Below, piece after piece: positions 1 to 6,342 of a stretch of 6,737 bases of DNA. The notes under the pieces were generated by a model. The model saw nothing but the letters and a program-made list of their open reading frames with translations, made no database searches and had not been told where the DNA came from. Source of the stretch: Burkholderiales bacterium (GTDB taxonomy: Bacteria; Pseudomonadota; Gammaproteobacteria; Burkholderiales; Burkholderiaceae_F); NCBI GenBank assembly GCA_021205255.1, contig JAJPXW010000372.1, positions 1 through 6,737 of the forward strand, written 5' to 3'. How positions within the stretch are numbered: position 1 is the stretch's first letter; every line of letters begins with the position of its first letter. A program made the position numbers and the translations under genes.

Positions 1-137
1 GAGATACCCTCTCTATCATTGCGGCCATGAAACAGCATAATGCAATAGAAGCAGAAGTTTCTGGCACAGTTAAGGAAATTTTGGTCAAGAACGCAGAACC
101 TGTAGAATTTGGTCAAGCACTTTTCATTATTGAGTAA
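1..137 (+). CDS. accB: AccB, biotin carboxyl carrier protein of acetyl-CoA carboxylase (3' end only)
   Basis: Only the last 44 codons are present, read from nucleotide 3; the gene starts left of the window. The fragment is the C-terminal biotinyl domain. It has the biotin-attachment turn with AMK (lysine codon at 30-32), then IEAEVSGTVKEIL, then the family's usual ending of the type PVEFGQALFIIE. This domain carries biotin on the lysine and shuttles carboxyl groups from biotin carboxylase to the carboxyltransferase in the cytoplasm. The residues around the lysine are unusual: AAMKQHN where EAMKMMN or EAMKLMN is typical. The gene ends in two consecutive TAA codons (135-140), and accC starts 5 nt after the first, so co-transcription and translational coupling are likely. 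The identity rests on the domain plus the neighbouring accC and is firm despite the truncation. Confidence 0.93.
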   Translation, partial: DTLSIIAAMKQHNAIEAEVSGTVKEILVKNAEPVEFGQALFIIE

Positions 138-142
138 TAAGC

Positions 143-1501
143 ATGTTTGGTAAGATTCTCATAGCAAACCGCGGAGAGATTGCCCTGCGCATACAGCGTG
201 CCTGTCGGGAAATGGGAATAAAAACAGTTGCCGTCCATTCAGTGGCCGACACTGATGCCAAATACGTACGTTTGGCCGACGAATCGGTATGCATTGGTCC
301 GGCTCCAGCCCTGGAGAGCTACCTCAATGTTCCTGCGCTTATTAGCGCCGCTGAAGTAACGGATGCAGAGGCTATTCACCCAGGCTATGGTTTCTTATCG
401 GAAAATGCGGACTTCGCAGAAAAAGTCGAATCCAGTGGCTTTGTATTTATTGGCCCTCGTCCGGAAACCATTCGATTGATGGGCGATAAGGTTACTGCTA
501 AAAAAGCCATGGAAGAGGCAGGCGTGCCTTGCGTACCCGGTTCCAATGGTGTGTTGCCTGACGACCCTAAAGAAATCCTGGAAATCGCTAGAAGCGTAGG
601 CTATCCGGTCATCATAAAAGCTTCCGGAGGCGGCGGCGGACGCGGTATGAAAGTAGTACGCACCGAAGCTACTTTAATTAACGCCGTCAATATGACTAGG
701 CAAGAAGCCAAAGCCGCATTCGGCAATGATGCGCTTTACCTTGAAAAATATTTGGAGGAGCCTCGCCACATTGAATTTCAAGTACTAGCGGACTCCTTCA
801 GGAACGCTATTTGGGTCGGAGAAAGGGATTGTTCCATCCAACGGCGAAATCAAAAGTTAATTGAAGAAGCTCCAGCTATTGGCATTCCGAGGAAGCAAAT
901 TGAAAAGATAGGCGAAAGATGCGCTGAAGGTTGCCGCAAAATTGGTTATCGAGGAGCCGGGACTTTTGAATTCCTCTATGAAAAGGGCGAGTTCTACTTC
1001 ATAGAGATGAATACCCGTATTCAGGTTGAGCATCCCGTCACCGAACTTATTTCAGGAGTTGATCTGGTACAAGAGCAAATTCGCATCGCCGCCGGAGAAA
1101 AACTGAGATACCGTCAAAAGGATATTCATTTGCATGGCCATGCGATTGAGTGCCGTATTAACGCCGAGGATCCTTACTCTTTCATCCCGAGTCCAGGGCG
1201 CATTACAACGCTGCATTCTCCTGGAGGTCCCGGGGTAAGAGTAGATAGTCACGTTTATCCTGGCTATTACGTTTCGCCCTACTACGACTCCATGATTGGC
1301 AAGATCATCACTTATGGGAATAGTCGAGAGCAGGCCATTGCGAGAATGCAAACGGCTTTAATGGAAACAGTCGTCGAAGGCATTTCCACTAATATTCCTC
1401 TGCACCGGGAAATGATGGTCGATCCTAGATATCAAGAAGGAGGCGCAAGTATCCATTACCTTGAAGAAAAGCTTTCCTTTAATAAACAAAATAGGGCTTA
1501 G
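143..1501 (+). CDS. accC: AccC, biotin carboxylase subunit of acetyl-CoA carboxylase
   Basis: This 452-residue protein matches the usual AccC length (about 450). It performs the ATP- and bicarbonate-dependent carboxylation of biotin on AccB, the first half-reaction of acetyl-CoA carboxylase. Residues 1-115 are the N-terminal carboxylase domain (KILIANRGEIALRI; HPGYGFLSEN). The ATP-grasp core follows with the glycine-rich loop KASGGGGGRGMK (159-170), and the C-terminal domain starts near 330. All active-site residues I know from E. coli AccC are present, at identical numbering: K116, K159, H209, K238, E276, E288, N290, R292, Q294, E296 and R338. The gene looks intact and functional. The ATG at 143 gives the standard N-terminus (MFGKILIANR). 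The Shine-Dalgarno sequence is weak (GAG at 132-134), which suggests dependence on translation arriving from accB. The TAG stop overlaps the likely prmA ribosome binding site. Confidence 0.98.
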   Translation: MFGKILIANRGEIALRIQRACREMGIKTVAVHSVADTDAKYVRLADESVCIGPAPALESYLNVPALISAAEVTDAEAIHPGYGFLSENADFAEKVESSGFVFIGPRPETIRLMGDKVTAKKAMEEAGVPCVPGSNGVLPDDPKEILEIARSVGYPVIIKASGGGGGRGMKVVRTEATLINAVNMTRQEAKAAFGNDALYLEKYLEEPRHIEFQVLADSFRNAIWVGERDCSIQRRNQKLIEEAPAIGIPRKQIEKIGERCAEGCRKIGYRGAGTFEFLYEKGEFYFIEMNTRIQVEHPVTELISGVDLVQEQIRIAAGEKLRYRQKDIHLHGHAIECRINAEDPYSFIPSPGRITTLHSPGGPGVRVDSHVYPGYYVSPYYDSMIGKIITYGNSREQAIARMQTALMETVVEGISTNIPLHREMMVDPRYQEGGASIHYLEEKLSFNKQNRA

Positions 1502-1513
1502 GAACTCATAGCG

Positions 1514-2413
1514 ATGCTAAAAGAATATTCGCTACTAGTTAATCGTAGCGATGTCGCAAAACTCTCGGACGCTCTGGTGGATAACGGAGCGTTTTCTGTA
1601 TCCATTGAAGACGCCGATGCCGGCAACCCCGATGAGCTACCTATTTATGGTGAACCTGGACAAGAGCCAAAAGAAGTTGGCTGGGAGCACTCGAGATTAA
1701 AAGTATTGACGGACGAGCGCTTCAATATAAAGAAAGCCATTGAAAACGCCTGCGCAGATCTGAATATAAAGCCTCCGGTTCTGGAATCGGTAATCGATGT
1801 CCCCGACAATGATTGGGTAAGCGGGACGCAGGCTCAATTTAGTCCTATCCAAATTTCTTAAAACCTATGGATAGTGCCTAGCTGGCATGAGCTTCCCGAC
1901 AAAAGAGCTATAAATATCCGACTTGACCCAGGCGTGGCTTTTGGAACTGGTGGACATCCCACAACGAGATTGTGCCTGGAATGGCTAGACACTCATTCAT
2001 GCGCAGGAAAATCAGTGCTCGATTACGGATGCGGTTCAGGAATTCTTGCCATTGCGGCTTCGAAGCTTAATGCGAAGCCTGTCTATGGAACCGATATCGA
2101 TCCTCAAGCAGTAGAAGCGGCGATAGCCAATGCAAAAGCAAACGATGCGGAAGTAACTTTCTGCCTTCCGCAAAATTTGCCAGACCGGAAGTTCGATATC
2201 GTCATTGCCAACATCTTGAGCAATCCATTAAGAGTTCTTGCGGCCGCCTTAATTTCGAGAGTGGCCGATAAGGGCTTTCTAGTCCTATCTGGAATATTGG
2301 AAAGTCAAGCCGATGAGCTTTCTAATGTTTACAATACGTTACATCCCGAGCTAAACATGAAAACATGGAAGACTGACGAGGGATGGGTTTGCCTGTCCGG
2401 GCAAAAGGCATAA
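1514..2413 (+). pseudogene. prmA: PrmA, ribosomal protein L11 methyltransferase, interrupted by an in-frame TAA
   Basis: PrmA methylates ribosomal protein L11 using S-adenosylmethionine. Reading through the stop gives 299 codons, close to E. coli PrmA (293). Residues 1-115 are the N-terminal L11-recognition domain, ending DWVSGTQAQFSPIQIS. Then comes TAA (1859-1861), and the same frame resumes with NLWIVPSW, exactly where homologues continue (RLWICPSW in E. coli). The C-terminal methyltransferase domain is intact: DPGVAFGTGGHPTT (138-151), SAM motif VLDYGCGSGILAI (168-180), acidic DIDP, and the NILSNPL motif. No other stop or frameshift is seen. A GTG at 1874, 12 nt after the stop, could restart translation and give a 179-residue catalytic fragment, but it has no convincing ribosome binding site. 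The ATG at 1514 has AGGAA (1500-1504) 9 nt upstream. The options are a recent nonsense mutation, a base-call error, or two separately translated pieces. Confidence 0.9.
1859..1861 (+). other. Premature in-frame TAA within prmA
   Basis: Codons read att-tct-TAA-aac-cta-tgg, where homologous PrmA proteins have one charged residue (E in E. coli) between the serine/glycine and the LW dipeptide. One substitution from AAA (Lys) or GAA (Glu) would produce it. Frame is preserved on both sides, so an insertion or deletion in the A-run cannot explain it. TAA also ends accB, prmA, the DUF3426 gene, ansB, modC and modB in this window, so UAA reassignment to an amino acid is very unlikely. Confidence 0.93.
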
Positions 2414-2425
2414 GTAATTAAGCAT

Positions 2426-2430
2426 AGGGG
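2426..2430 (+). promoter_or_regulatory. Ribosome binding site of the DUF3426 gene
   Basis: AGGGG lies 4 nt upstream of the ATG at 2435. It fixes this start: the TAA of prmA (2411-2413) is in the same frame, so at most seven more codons could be added upstream. The lack of an N-terminal zinc ribbon is therefore not a start-site error. Confidence 0.75.
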
Positions 2431-2434
2431 ACTC

Positions 2435-3472
2435 ATGGAGCCAAAGCTAAACAATTTGAATGAAAGGCCAGAATTTCCTCCCGAACCTCAATTTCACGAA
2501 GCTGATGAAAAAAAGGTCGAGGTCCCAAAGATAGTACCAGCTGAACTTCATAACGCGCCTCCGGCTCGTGAGCTAGTGGAAGAGGTTCAAATCAACCCAA
2601 AAGAAGATAAAGAGCGAGATATTGTCCCTCCTACCTCTTCTGAGGAGATGCTCAGCCAGCTTTCTAAAGACCTTGATGACTTGTCCCGGCCATTAGTCAA
2701 AGAAGAAAAAGCTGAGGAATTCGAGAAACCTGAGGGAGAGGTCCAGGCATTAAAGGAAAGTAAAGAAGCTCCAAAGACTGACAAAGAGACGCCCAAGGAA
2801 GCTGAAAAAGTTGAAAAAACCGAAAAGCTGGAAGAAAGAGAAGAGAGTCCTCAGGAAGTTGAAAGGCCTGGAGAACCAGTTAAGTATGCCGAGCCAGAAA
2901 AAATAGTTCCATACAACGATGGCTTGAGCCCTCCTCTACCGCAAAATGGAATGGCCTTCCCTACATTCGATGACTTGGGAGACCCGGAAGAGCCTTCATC
3001 TTCGCATCCATTCATTAAGTTCATCGTACTTTTACTGTGCCTCGGCGCAATTATTGTGGCTTCGTGGCAAGTCTGCCTCTTTTTGCAACCTGGTTTTATC
3101 AAGAACACAGGACTTAGCGATCTTGCTCTGCAGTCCTGCGATTTTCTTTACTGCCCTCCTTTGCGCACACTTAAAATCGCCGATGAGCAAATGGATGAGG
3201 TAGGCCAAGGAAAGTGGATCGTTTCTTTTAGACTGGTAAATCAAGACATGAGGCCGCAAAGACTGCCTTTTATCCAACTGATAGTCGAAGGAGTGAGCAA
3301 ATCCGTCTTTCGGAAGACCTACGCTCCTGATGAATATACGATACTGCCTCGGGGATCGACGGTAGAAGGCGGGACAGCCTCCAAGGTTCAGATTCCATTT
3401 GACTTCAATGAAGGCCAGCCAACTAAATTCATTGTTCTTGTCGCTGAATCCAATAGCAAAGCGAACGAGTAA
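2435..3472 (+). CDS. Single-pass membrane protein with C-terminal DUF3426 domain, lacking the usual N-terminal zinc ribbon
   Basis: The 345-residue protein has three parts. Residues 1-190 are a highly charged, Glu/Lys/Pro-rich low-complexity region, probably disordered, with no predicted fold. Residues about 193-217 form one hydrophobic transmembrane helix (core KFIVLLLCLGAIIVASW). Residues about 225-345 resemble DUF3426, with the paired cysteines C235 and C240 (LQSCDFLYC), strands such as WIVSFRLVNQ, and the typical FRKTYAPDEY. Inferred topology is N-terminus in the cytoplasm and DUF3426 in the periplasm. Genes of this family usually follow prmA in betaproteobacteria, and most encode an N-terminal CxxC zinc ribbon (MJ0042 type). 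Here there is no cysteine before residue 202, so that ribbon is absent. The biochemical role is unknown. A 21-nt gap after prmA supports the same operon. Confidence 0.8.
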   Translation: MEPKLNNLNERPEFPPEPQFHEADEKKVEVPKIVPAELHNAPPARELVEEVQINPKEDKERDIVPPTSSEEMLSQLSKDLDDLSRPLVKEEKAEEFEKPEGEVQALKESKEAPKTDKETPKEAEKVEKTEKLEEREESPQEVERPGEPVKYAEPEKIVPYNDGLSPPLPQNGMAFPTFDDLGDPEEPSSSHPFIKFIVLLLCLGAIIVASWQVCLFLQPGFIKNTGLSDLALQSCDFLYCPPLRTLKIADEQMDEVGQGKWIVSFRLVNQDMRPQRLPFIQLIVEGVSKSVFRKTYAPDEYTILPRGSTVEGGTASKVQIPFDFNEGQPTKFIVLVAESNSKANE

Positions 3473-3609
3473 GCACTTACCAAATAAAGATACGACAATC
3501 CCATGCTGTCAAGCTTGGCTCCAGTGGATTTAAGTCCAATTGTCCGAGACAATGCAAATCGCCATCAAAGGAATAGCCAGGATTCGACTATTTAGTAGCA
3601 AGTGCTTAC
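3469..3609. repeat. 10-bp inverted repeat GTAAGCACTT / AAGTGCTTAC flanking a 121-nt spacer
   Basis: Copy 1 at 3469-3478 spans the stop codon of the DUF3426 gene; copy 2 at 3600-3609 is its exact reverse complement. Within the span and just beyond it a second inverted pair occurs, AGCCAGGA (3575-3582) and TCCTGGCT (3619-3626). A small dyad ATTGTC-CGA-GACAAT lies at 3539-3553. The repeats may fold the 3' untranslated RNA, but they are short and could be chance. Confidence 0.4.
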
Positions 3610-3694
3610 ATATCAAAGTCCTGGCTTGAACACATAATCTAGCTGTTTTAAGCGAATATCTCAGAAAACGGCAATTCAAAAGTCGTAGACAGTC
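3473..3694. other. Non-coding gap between convergent genes
   Basis: The gap between the DUF3426 stop and the terminator hairpin holds no convincing gene on either strand: short open frames lack recognisable products and ribosome binding sites. I see no tRNA-like fold and no insertion-sequence ends. It contains only the short inverted repeats described separately. In many betaproteobacteria another gene follows the DUF3426 gene, but nothing resembling a remnant is recognisable here. Confidence 0.6.
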
Positions 3695-3719
3695 GAAAGG
3701 GCGGATAAACCGCCCTTTC
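3695..3719. terminator. Symmetrical hairpin, probable terminator for ansB and possibly for the acc operon
   Basis: A perfect 10-bp stem, GAAAGGGCGG (3695-3704) with CCGCCCTTTC (3710-3719), closes a 5-nt ATAAA loop. The GC-rich core is flanked by A-runs and T-runs that belong to the stem, so it could act in both directions. It lies 26 nt beyond the ansB stop and between convergent units, where a shared terminator is expected. Neither side has a long T-tract outside the stem, so efficiency is uncertain. Confidence 0.65.
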
Positions 3720-3745
3720 AACTATCAATCTATCCTAGAAGTAGA

Positions 3746-4843
3746 TTAGTACTTCTTGAACATCTCGGAAAGCTTTGCAGGATCATTGGTCTTGGTCAAA
3801 CCAAGCTGCAGAAGGATACGAGCTTTCTGCGGATTTAGAGTACCAGAGTCTATTAGACCGTTCTCTGTATAGGCCGCACTGTTTTCAATGGTTGGGCCAT
3901 TGGAAGCATGCGAGGATCTCACGACAGGAATCCCCTTCTTAGACGCTTCGTAGAGTGCAGGAGCGGTTCTACCGTGGATAGAGCCATTACCTGTACCAGC
4001 GTGAACAATGCCCTTGGCACCGGCTGCAACAGCAGCTTCGGCCATCTTACCGTCATCGTCAACGTGTGAATAGATGATGTCGACGCGTGGCAGATCATTA
4101 AGGTCGGTCACATCGAATTCTGTCTCGTTCGTATGCTTTCTAGTGGTCTGCTTGTAGAAGACAGGCTTACCACCTTCCATATAACCGAGATAACCAAGTT
4201 CAGGGCTCTGGAAAGTATCAACTCTCAGAGTATTGGTCTTGGTGGCATCACGAGCACCGTTGATGGTGTCGTTAAGGACAATCAAGACGCCTTTACCTTT
4301 AGCATCTTTGTCAGAAGCAAGTTTTACAGCGTTAAGTAGGTTCAGAGGACCGTCAGCGGAGATCGCAGTGGCCGGGCGCATGGCACCAACGAGGATAACT
4401 GGCTTATCGCTCTTGGTGACAAGATTGAGGAAGTATGCCGTTTCTTCCAGAGTGTCAGTACCGTGGGTAATCACAATACCGTCAACGTCCGGATTCTTTA
4501 GAAGTTCATTGATTCTCTTTGCGAGCTTCAACCAAATCTCGGTCGTCATGGAGTTGGAACTGATCTGCGCAACCTGTTCGCCTTTCACGTTTGCAACATC
4601 GTGAATTTCAGGAACAGCTGCCAGAAGAGTGTCGATCCCCAGAGCGCCGGCTTTGTATGTAGTGGTATTGGTCTTGTCAGCGGCTGCACCAGCAATTGTT
4701 CCACCCGTTGCCAGGATGACAACGTTGGGCTTTTCTTGCTGCTGGGTCTGAACCATTGGTTCAGCGGCTACGGCCGGAAGGACAAAGCCAATAACAGATG
4801 CAGAAATTAAAAGCTCAGCGATGAGAGTCTTTGTGAATTTCAA
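3746..4843 (-). CDS. ansB: Type II L-asparaginase, periplasmic
   Basis: This 365-residue protein hydrolyses L-asparagine to aspartate and ammonia. Residues 1-26 are a Sec signal peptide: K2 and K5, a hydrophobic core, and AVA before the likely cut (A26/A27). The mature part follows E. coli AnsB closely. It has the first asparaginase motif ILATGGTIAG (43-52) with nucleophile T49, lid tyrosine Y63, S96, the second motif ITHGTDTLEE (125-134) with T129 and D130, and K202 in TKTNT. The C-terminus SGTLNPQKARILLQL is typical. All catalytic residues are present and the length is normal. The start is TTG, chosen because AGGAG sits 8 nt upstream and the next in-frame ATG (codon 30) would remove the signal peptide. 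The gene has its own promoter and is separated from modC by a terminator. I see no clear FNR or CRP site, though E. coli ansB uses both. Confidence 0.96.
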   Translation of the reverse strand: MKFTKTLIAELLISASVIGFVLPAVAAEPMVQTQQQEKPNVVILATGGTIAGAAADKTNTTTYKAGALGIDTLLAAVPEIHDVANVKGEQVAQISSNSMTTEIWLKLAKRINELLKNPDVDGIVITHGTDTLEETAYFLNLVTKSDKPVILVGAMRPATAISADGPLNLLNAVKLASDKDAKGKGVLIVLNDTINGARDATKTNTLRVDTFQSPELGYLGYMEGGKPVFYKQTTRKHTNETEFDVTDLNDLPRVDIIYSHVDDDGKMAEAAVAAGAKGIVHAGTGNGSIHGRTAPALYEASKKGIPVVRSSHASNGPTIENSAAYTENGLIDSGTLNPQKARILLQLGLTKTNDPAKLSEMFKKY

Positions 4844-4851
4844 TATGTAAT

Positions 4852-4856
4852 CTCCT
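4852..4856 (-). promoter_or_regulatory. Ribosome binding site that decides the TTG start of ansB
   Basis: Read on the minus strand, AGGAG is followed by 8 nt and then TTG (4843-4841). No ATG or GTG lies in frame between the site and the signal peptide, so TTG is the best initiation codon. Confidence 0.8.
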
Positions 4857-4891
4857 AAACTTATTCTTAAATCACTTAATCGATGGTGGTG

Positions 4892-4919
4892 ATTATAGGC
4901 TTAACAGGCTAGAAATCAA
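4892..4919 (-). promoter_or_regulatory. Probable sigma-70 promoter of ansB
   Basis: On the minus strand, TTGATT (4919-4914, 4 of 6 matches to the -35 consensus) is followed by a 16-bp spacer and a perfect TATAAT (4897-4892). Transcription would start near 4885, leaving a leader of about 41 nt before the TTG codon. It lies in the AT-rich gap downstream of the mod operon terminator, consistent with independent expression of ansB. Upstream sequence is very AT-rich; no operator palindrome was convincing. Confidence 0.7.
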
Positions 4920-4996
4920 GATAAATTACAAGTTAACACATGTCCACTAAAATGGGTATACAAACACTCAAATAAATTGACAGCAATTATTTTTAT

Positions 4997-5029
4997 AAAC
5001 ACAAAAAATAATGACCCAAAACGGGTCAT
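4997..5029 (-). terminator. Rho-independent terminator of the modBC operon
   Basis: On the minus strand, ATGACCC pairs with GGGTCAT around a 5-nt GTTTT loop (7-bp stem, 5029-5011). It is followed directly by the T-rich tract TATTTTTTGTGTTT (5010-4997). The hairpin starts 25 nt after the modC stop codon. Stem, loop, T-tract and position all fit an intrinsic terminator. Confidence 0.88.
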
Positions 5030-5054
5030 CGAAAACATTTGTATTTGTTTTACA

Positions 5055-6269
5055 TTACGCCACTAGCACGGCAGCCGCCTTGAACGCAACCCACACCTTG
5101 GTGCCAACCTCCAACTTGAGGTTATGGACTGACTTATTTGTGATCTTGGCTATCAATGGCTGACCATTTGCGCTTACTTGCACCAGACTGTCGAATCCAT
5201 TGGTTTCCGGCGCTATTTCCGTCACTTGGCTTTCTAGGTTATTAAGAATCGATGTGCCTTTAGTTTCCTGGGTCGTCAGGGAGACGTCTTTTGCCAGAAT
5301 TCGTATATTGATATGGTCGCCCACTTTATGGCCGGAGTCCGGGAAGGTAAGAGAAATCTTCCCATTGGAAAAAGTAAGCATCTTCCATTCATGATCGACA
5401 GCTACGACTTCCCCTTTAATGAGGACACCTGTATCTCCACCAAGGGCAATGGGTACCTTGACGCTTGCTAGCACTTCTTCAACTGGACCGGATGCCAACA
5501 TGTTGCCTTTATGGAGCACGACCAAGTTATCGGCAAGTCGCATCACTTCTTCAGCCGAGTGTGTGACATAGAGCATAGGGATACGAAGCTCTTCCTTTAG
5601 CTTTTCCAACCAAGGCAGTATTTCAGCCTTGCGAGCAAAGTCAAGGGCAGCCAATGGCTCGTCGAACAGCATGATGGCAGGGGCAGTCGACACTGCTCTT
5701 GCTATAGCGACGCGCTGGCGTTCGCCTCCGGATAATTGAGCTGGTTTTCTTGATAGCAGATCACGGATGCCTAGGAGGTCGATAGCCGATTCCATTCTCT
5801 GGCGAGCATTCTTTAAGTCGCCACCGGCGGATTTAGTCTGCGAATCTTTTTTCATCGGTATCCGCTGAAACAACGCAGATACCCAGTCAACACCTGGAAT
5901 AAAGGAATACCAGTTATTTAAGCCCGTACTTCTTTTAACAGCAAATTCAATGTTTTTTCTTGCTGTTAAATGGGGAAAGAGAGAAGCTTCCTGGAAAACA
6001 TAACCTAACGGCCGCTGCCAAGTGGGGAGAAAAATACCACGAGCATCGTCCTGCCAATATTGGTCGCCAATGCGTACAACACCATTGCCTCTTTCAAGAC
6101 CGGCAACGCATCTAAGGACTGTAGTTTTTCCAGAACCGGATTCTCCGAAAATAACAGTAATGCCCTCTTCTGGAAATTCGAAGCGGGCCTTTAATTCAAA
6201 GCCTCCTTTTCTTGCAAGGTCTAAGTCGACAAAGCCCTGAGCCTGCCGTGTACGGGAAGTAGAGGTCAT
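5055..6269 (-). CDS. modC: ModC, molybdate ABC transporter ATP-binding protein with Mop/TOBE domain
   Basis: From the ATG at 6269 the protein has 404 residues, longer than E. coli ModC (352). It hydrolyses ATP to drive molybdate uptake through ModB at the inner membrane. The nucleotide-binding domain shows Walker A GESGSGKTT (42-50, K48), Q-loop Q93, signature LSGGE (179-183), Walker B IMLFDEP with D203 and E204, D-loop LAALD and switch H237. The C-terminal part (about 276-404) matches the ModC regulatory region, ending in a molybdate-binding Mop/TOBE domain (about 340-404), which separates it from other ABC ATPases. About 40 extra residues (114-152) lie between Q-loop and signature. A TTG at 6284 would add five residues; neither start has a strong Shine-Dalgarno, so ATG is preferred. 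modB ends 72 nt upstream, and a terminator follows. Confidence 0.93.
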   Translation of the reverse strand: MTSTSRTRQAQGFVDLDLARKGGFELKARFEFPEEGITVIFGESGSGKTTVLRCVAGLERGNGVVRIGDQYWQDDARGIFLPTWQRPLGYVFQEASLFPHLTARKNIEFAVKRSTGLNNWYSFIPGVDWVSALFQRIPMKKDSQTKSAGGDLKNARQRMESAIDLLGIRDLLSRKPAQLSGGERQRVAIARAVSTAPAIMLFDEPLAALDFARKAEILPWLEKLKEELRIPMLYVTHSAEEVMRLADNLVVLHKGNMLASGPVEEVLASVKVPIALGGDTGVLIKGEVVAVDHEWKMLTFSNGKISLTFPDSGHKVGDHINIRILAKDVSLTTQETKGTSILNNLESQVTEIAPETNGFDSLVQVSANGQPLIAKITNKSVHNLKLEVGTKVWVAFKAAAVLVA

Positions 6270-6279
6270 TTTTATTTTT

Positions 6280-6342
6280 AGCAAGAACTCTTGCTCTGAA
6301 GGTGAGCAAAAGATAGGATATAATCTCAGCGAAATTGAGATT
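6280..6342 (-). promoter_or_regulatory. Inverted repeats in the modB-modC gap, possible intercistronic RNA structure
   Basis: In transcript order there are three perfect dyads. A: AATCTCA / TGAGATT, 7 bp with a 7-nt loop (6342-6322), touching the modB stop. B: TTGCTC / GAGCAA, 6 bp with a 7-nt loop (6309-6291). C: AGCAAGA / TCTTGCT, 7 bp around 2 nt (6295-6280). B and C share nucleotides 6291-6295 and cannot form together. C ends 10 nt before the modC ATG and covers the alternative TTG. No ribosome binding site is evident, so folding may set how much ModC is made relative to ModB. Function is inference. Confidence 0.4.

Noticed and set aside
1840..1880. Programmed frameshift or UAA recoding to explain the prmA stop
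   Set aside because: Both halves are in the same frame, so no frameshift is needed. UAA ends six genes in this window, so it is a true stop. No known readthrough context (such as UAA-CUA or UAA-CAA-UUA) follows.
3503..3595. Short + strand open frame of about 30 codons starting MLSSLAPVDL
   Set aside because: There is no ribosome binding site, no recognisable family, and it lies in a region of inverted repeats downstream of an operon.
3626..3719. Possible small RNA: TTGAAC near 3626 and a hairpin ending at 3719
   Set aside because: No credible -10 element occurs at the right spacing, and the hairpin is better explained as a terminator between convergent genes.
3530..3721. Minus-strand open frame of 63 codons in the intergenic gap
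   Set aside because: It overlaps the terminator hairpin, has no similarity I recognise and no ribosome binding site.
4926..4945. Palindromic GTTAAC region upstream of ansB as an FNR, CRP or other operator
   Set aside because: Only the central 6 bp are symmetrical; it does not fit TTGAT-N4-ATCAA or TGTGA-N6-TCACA.
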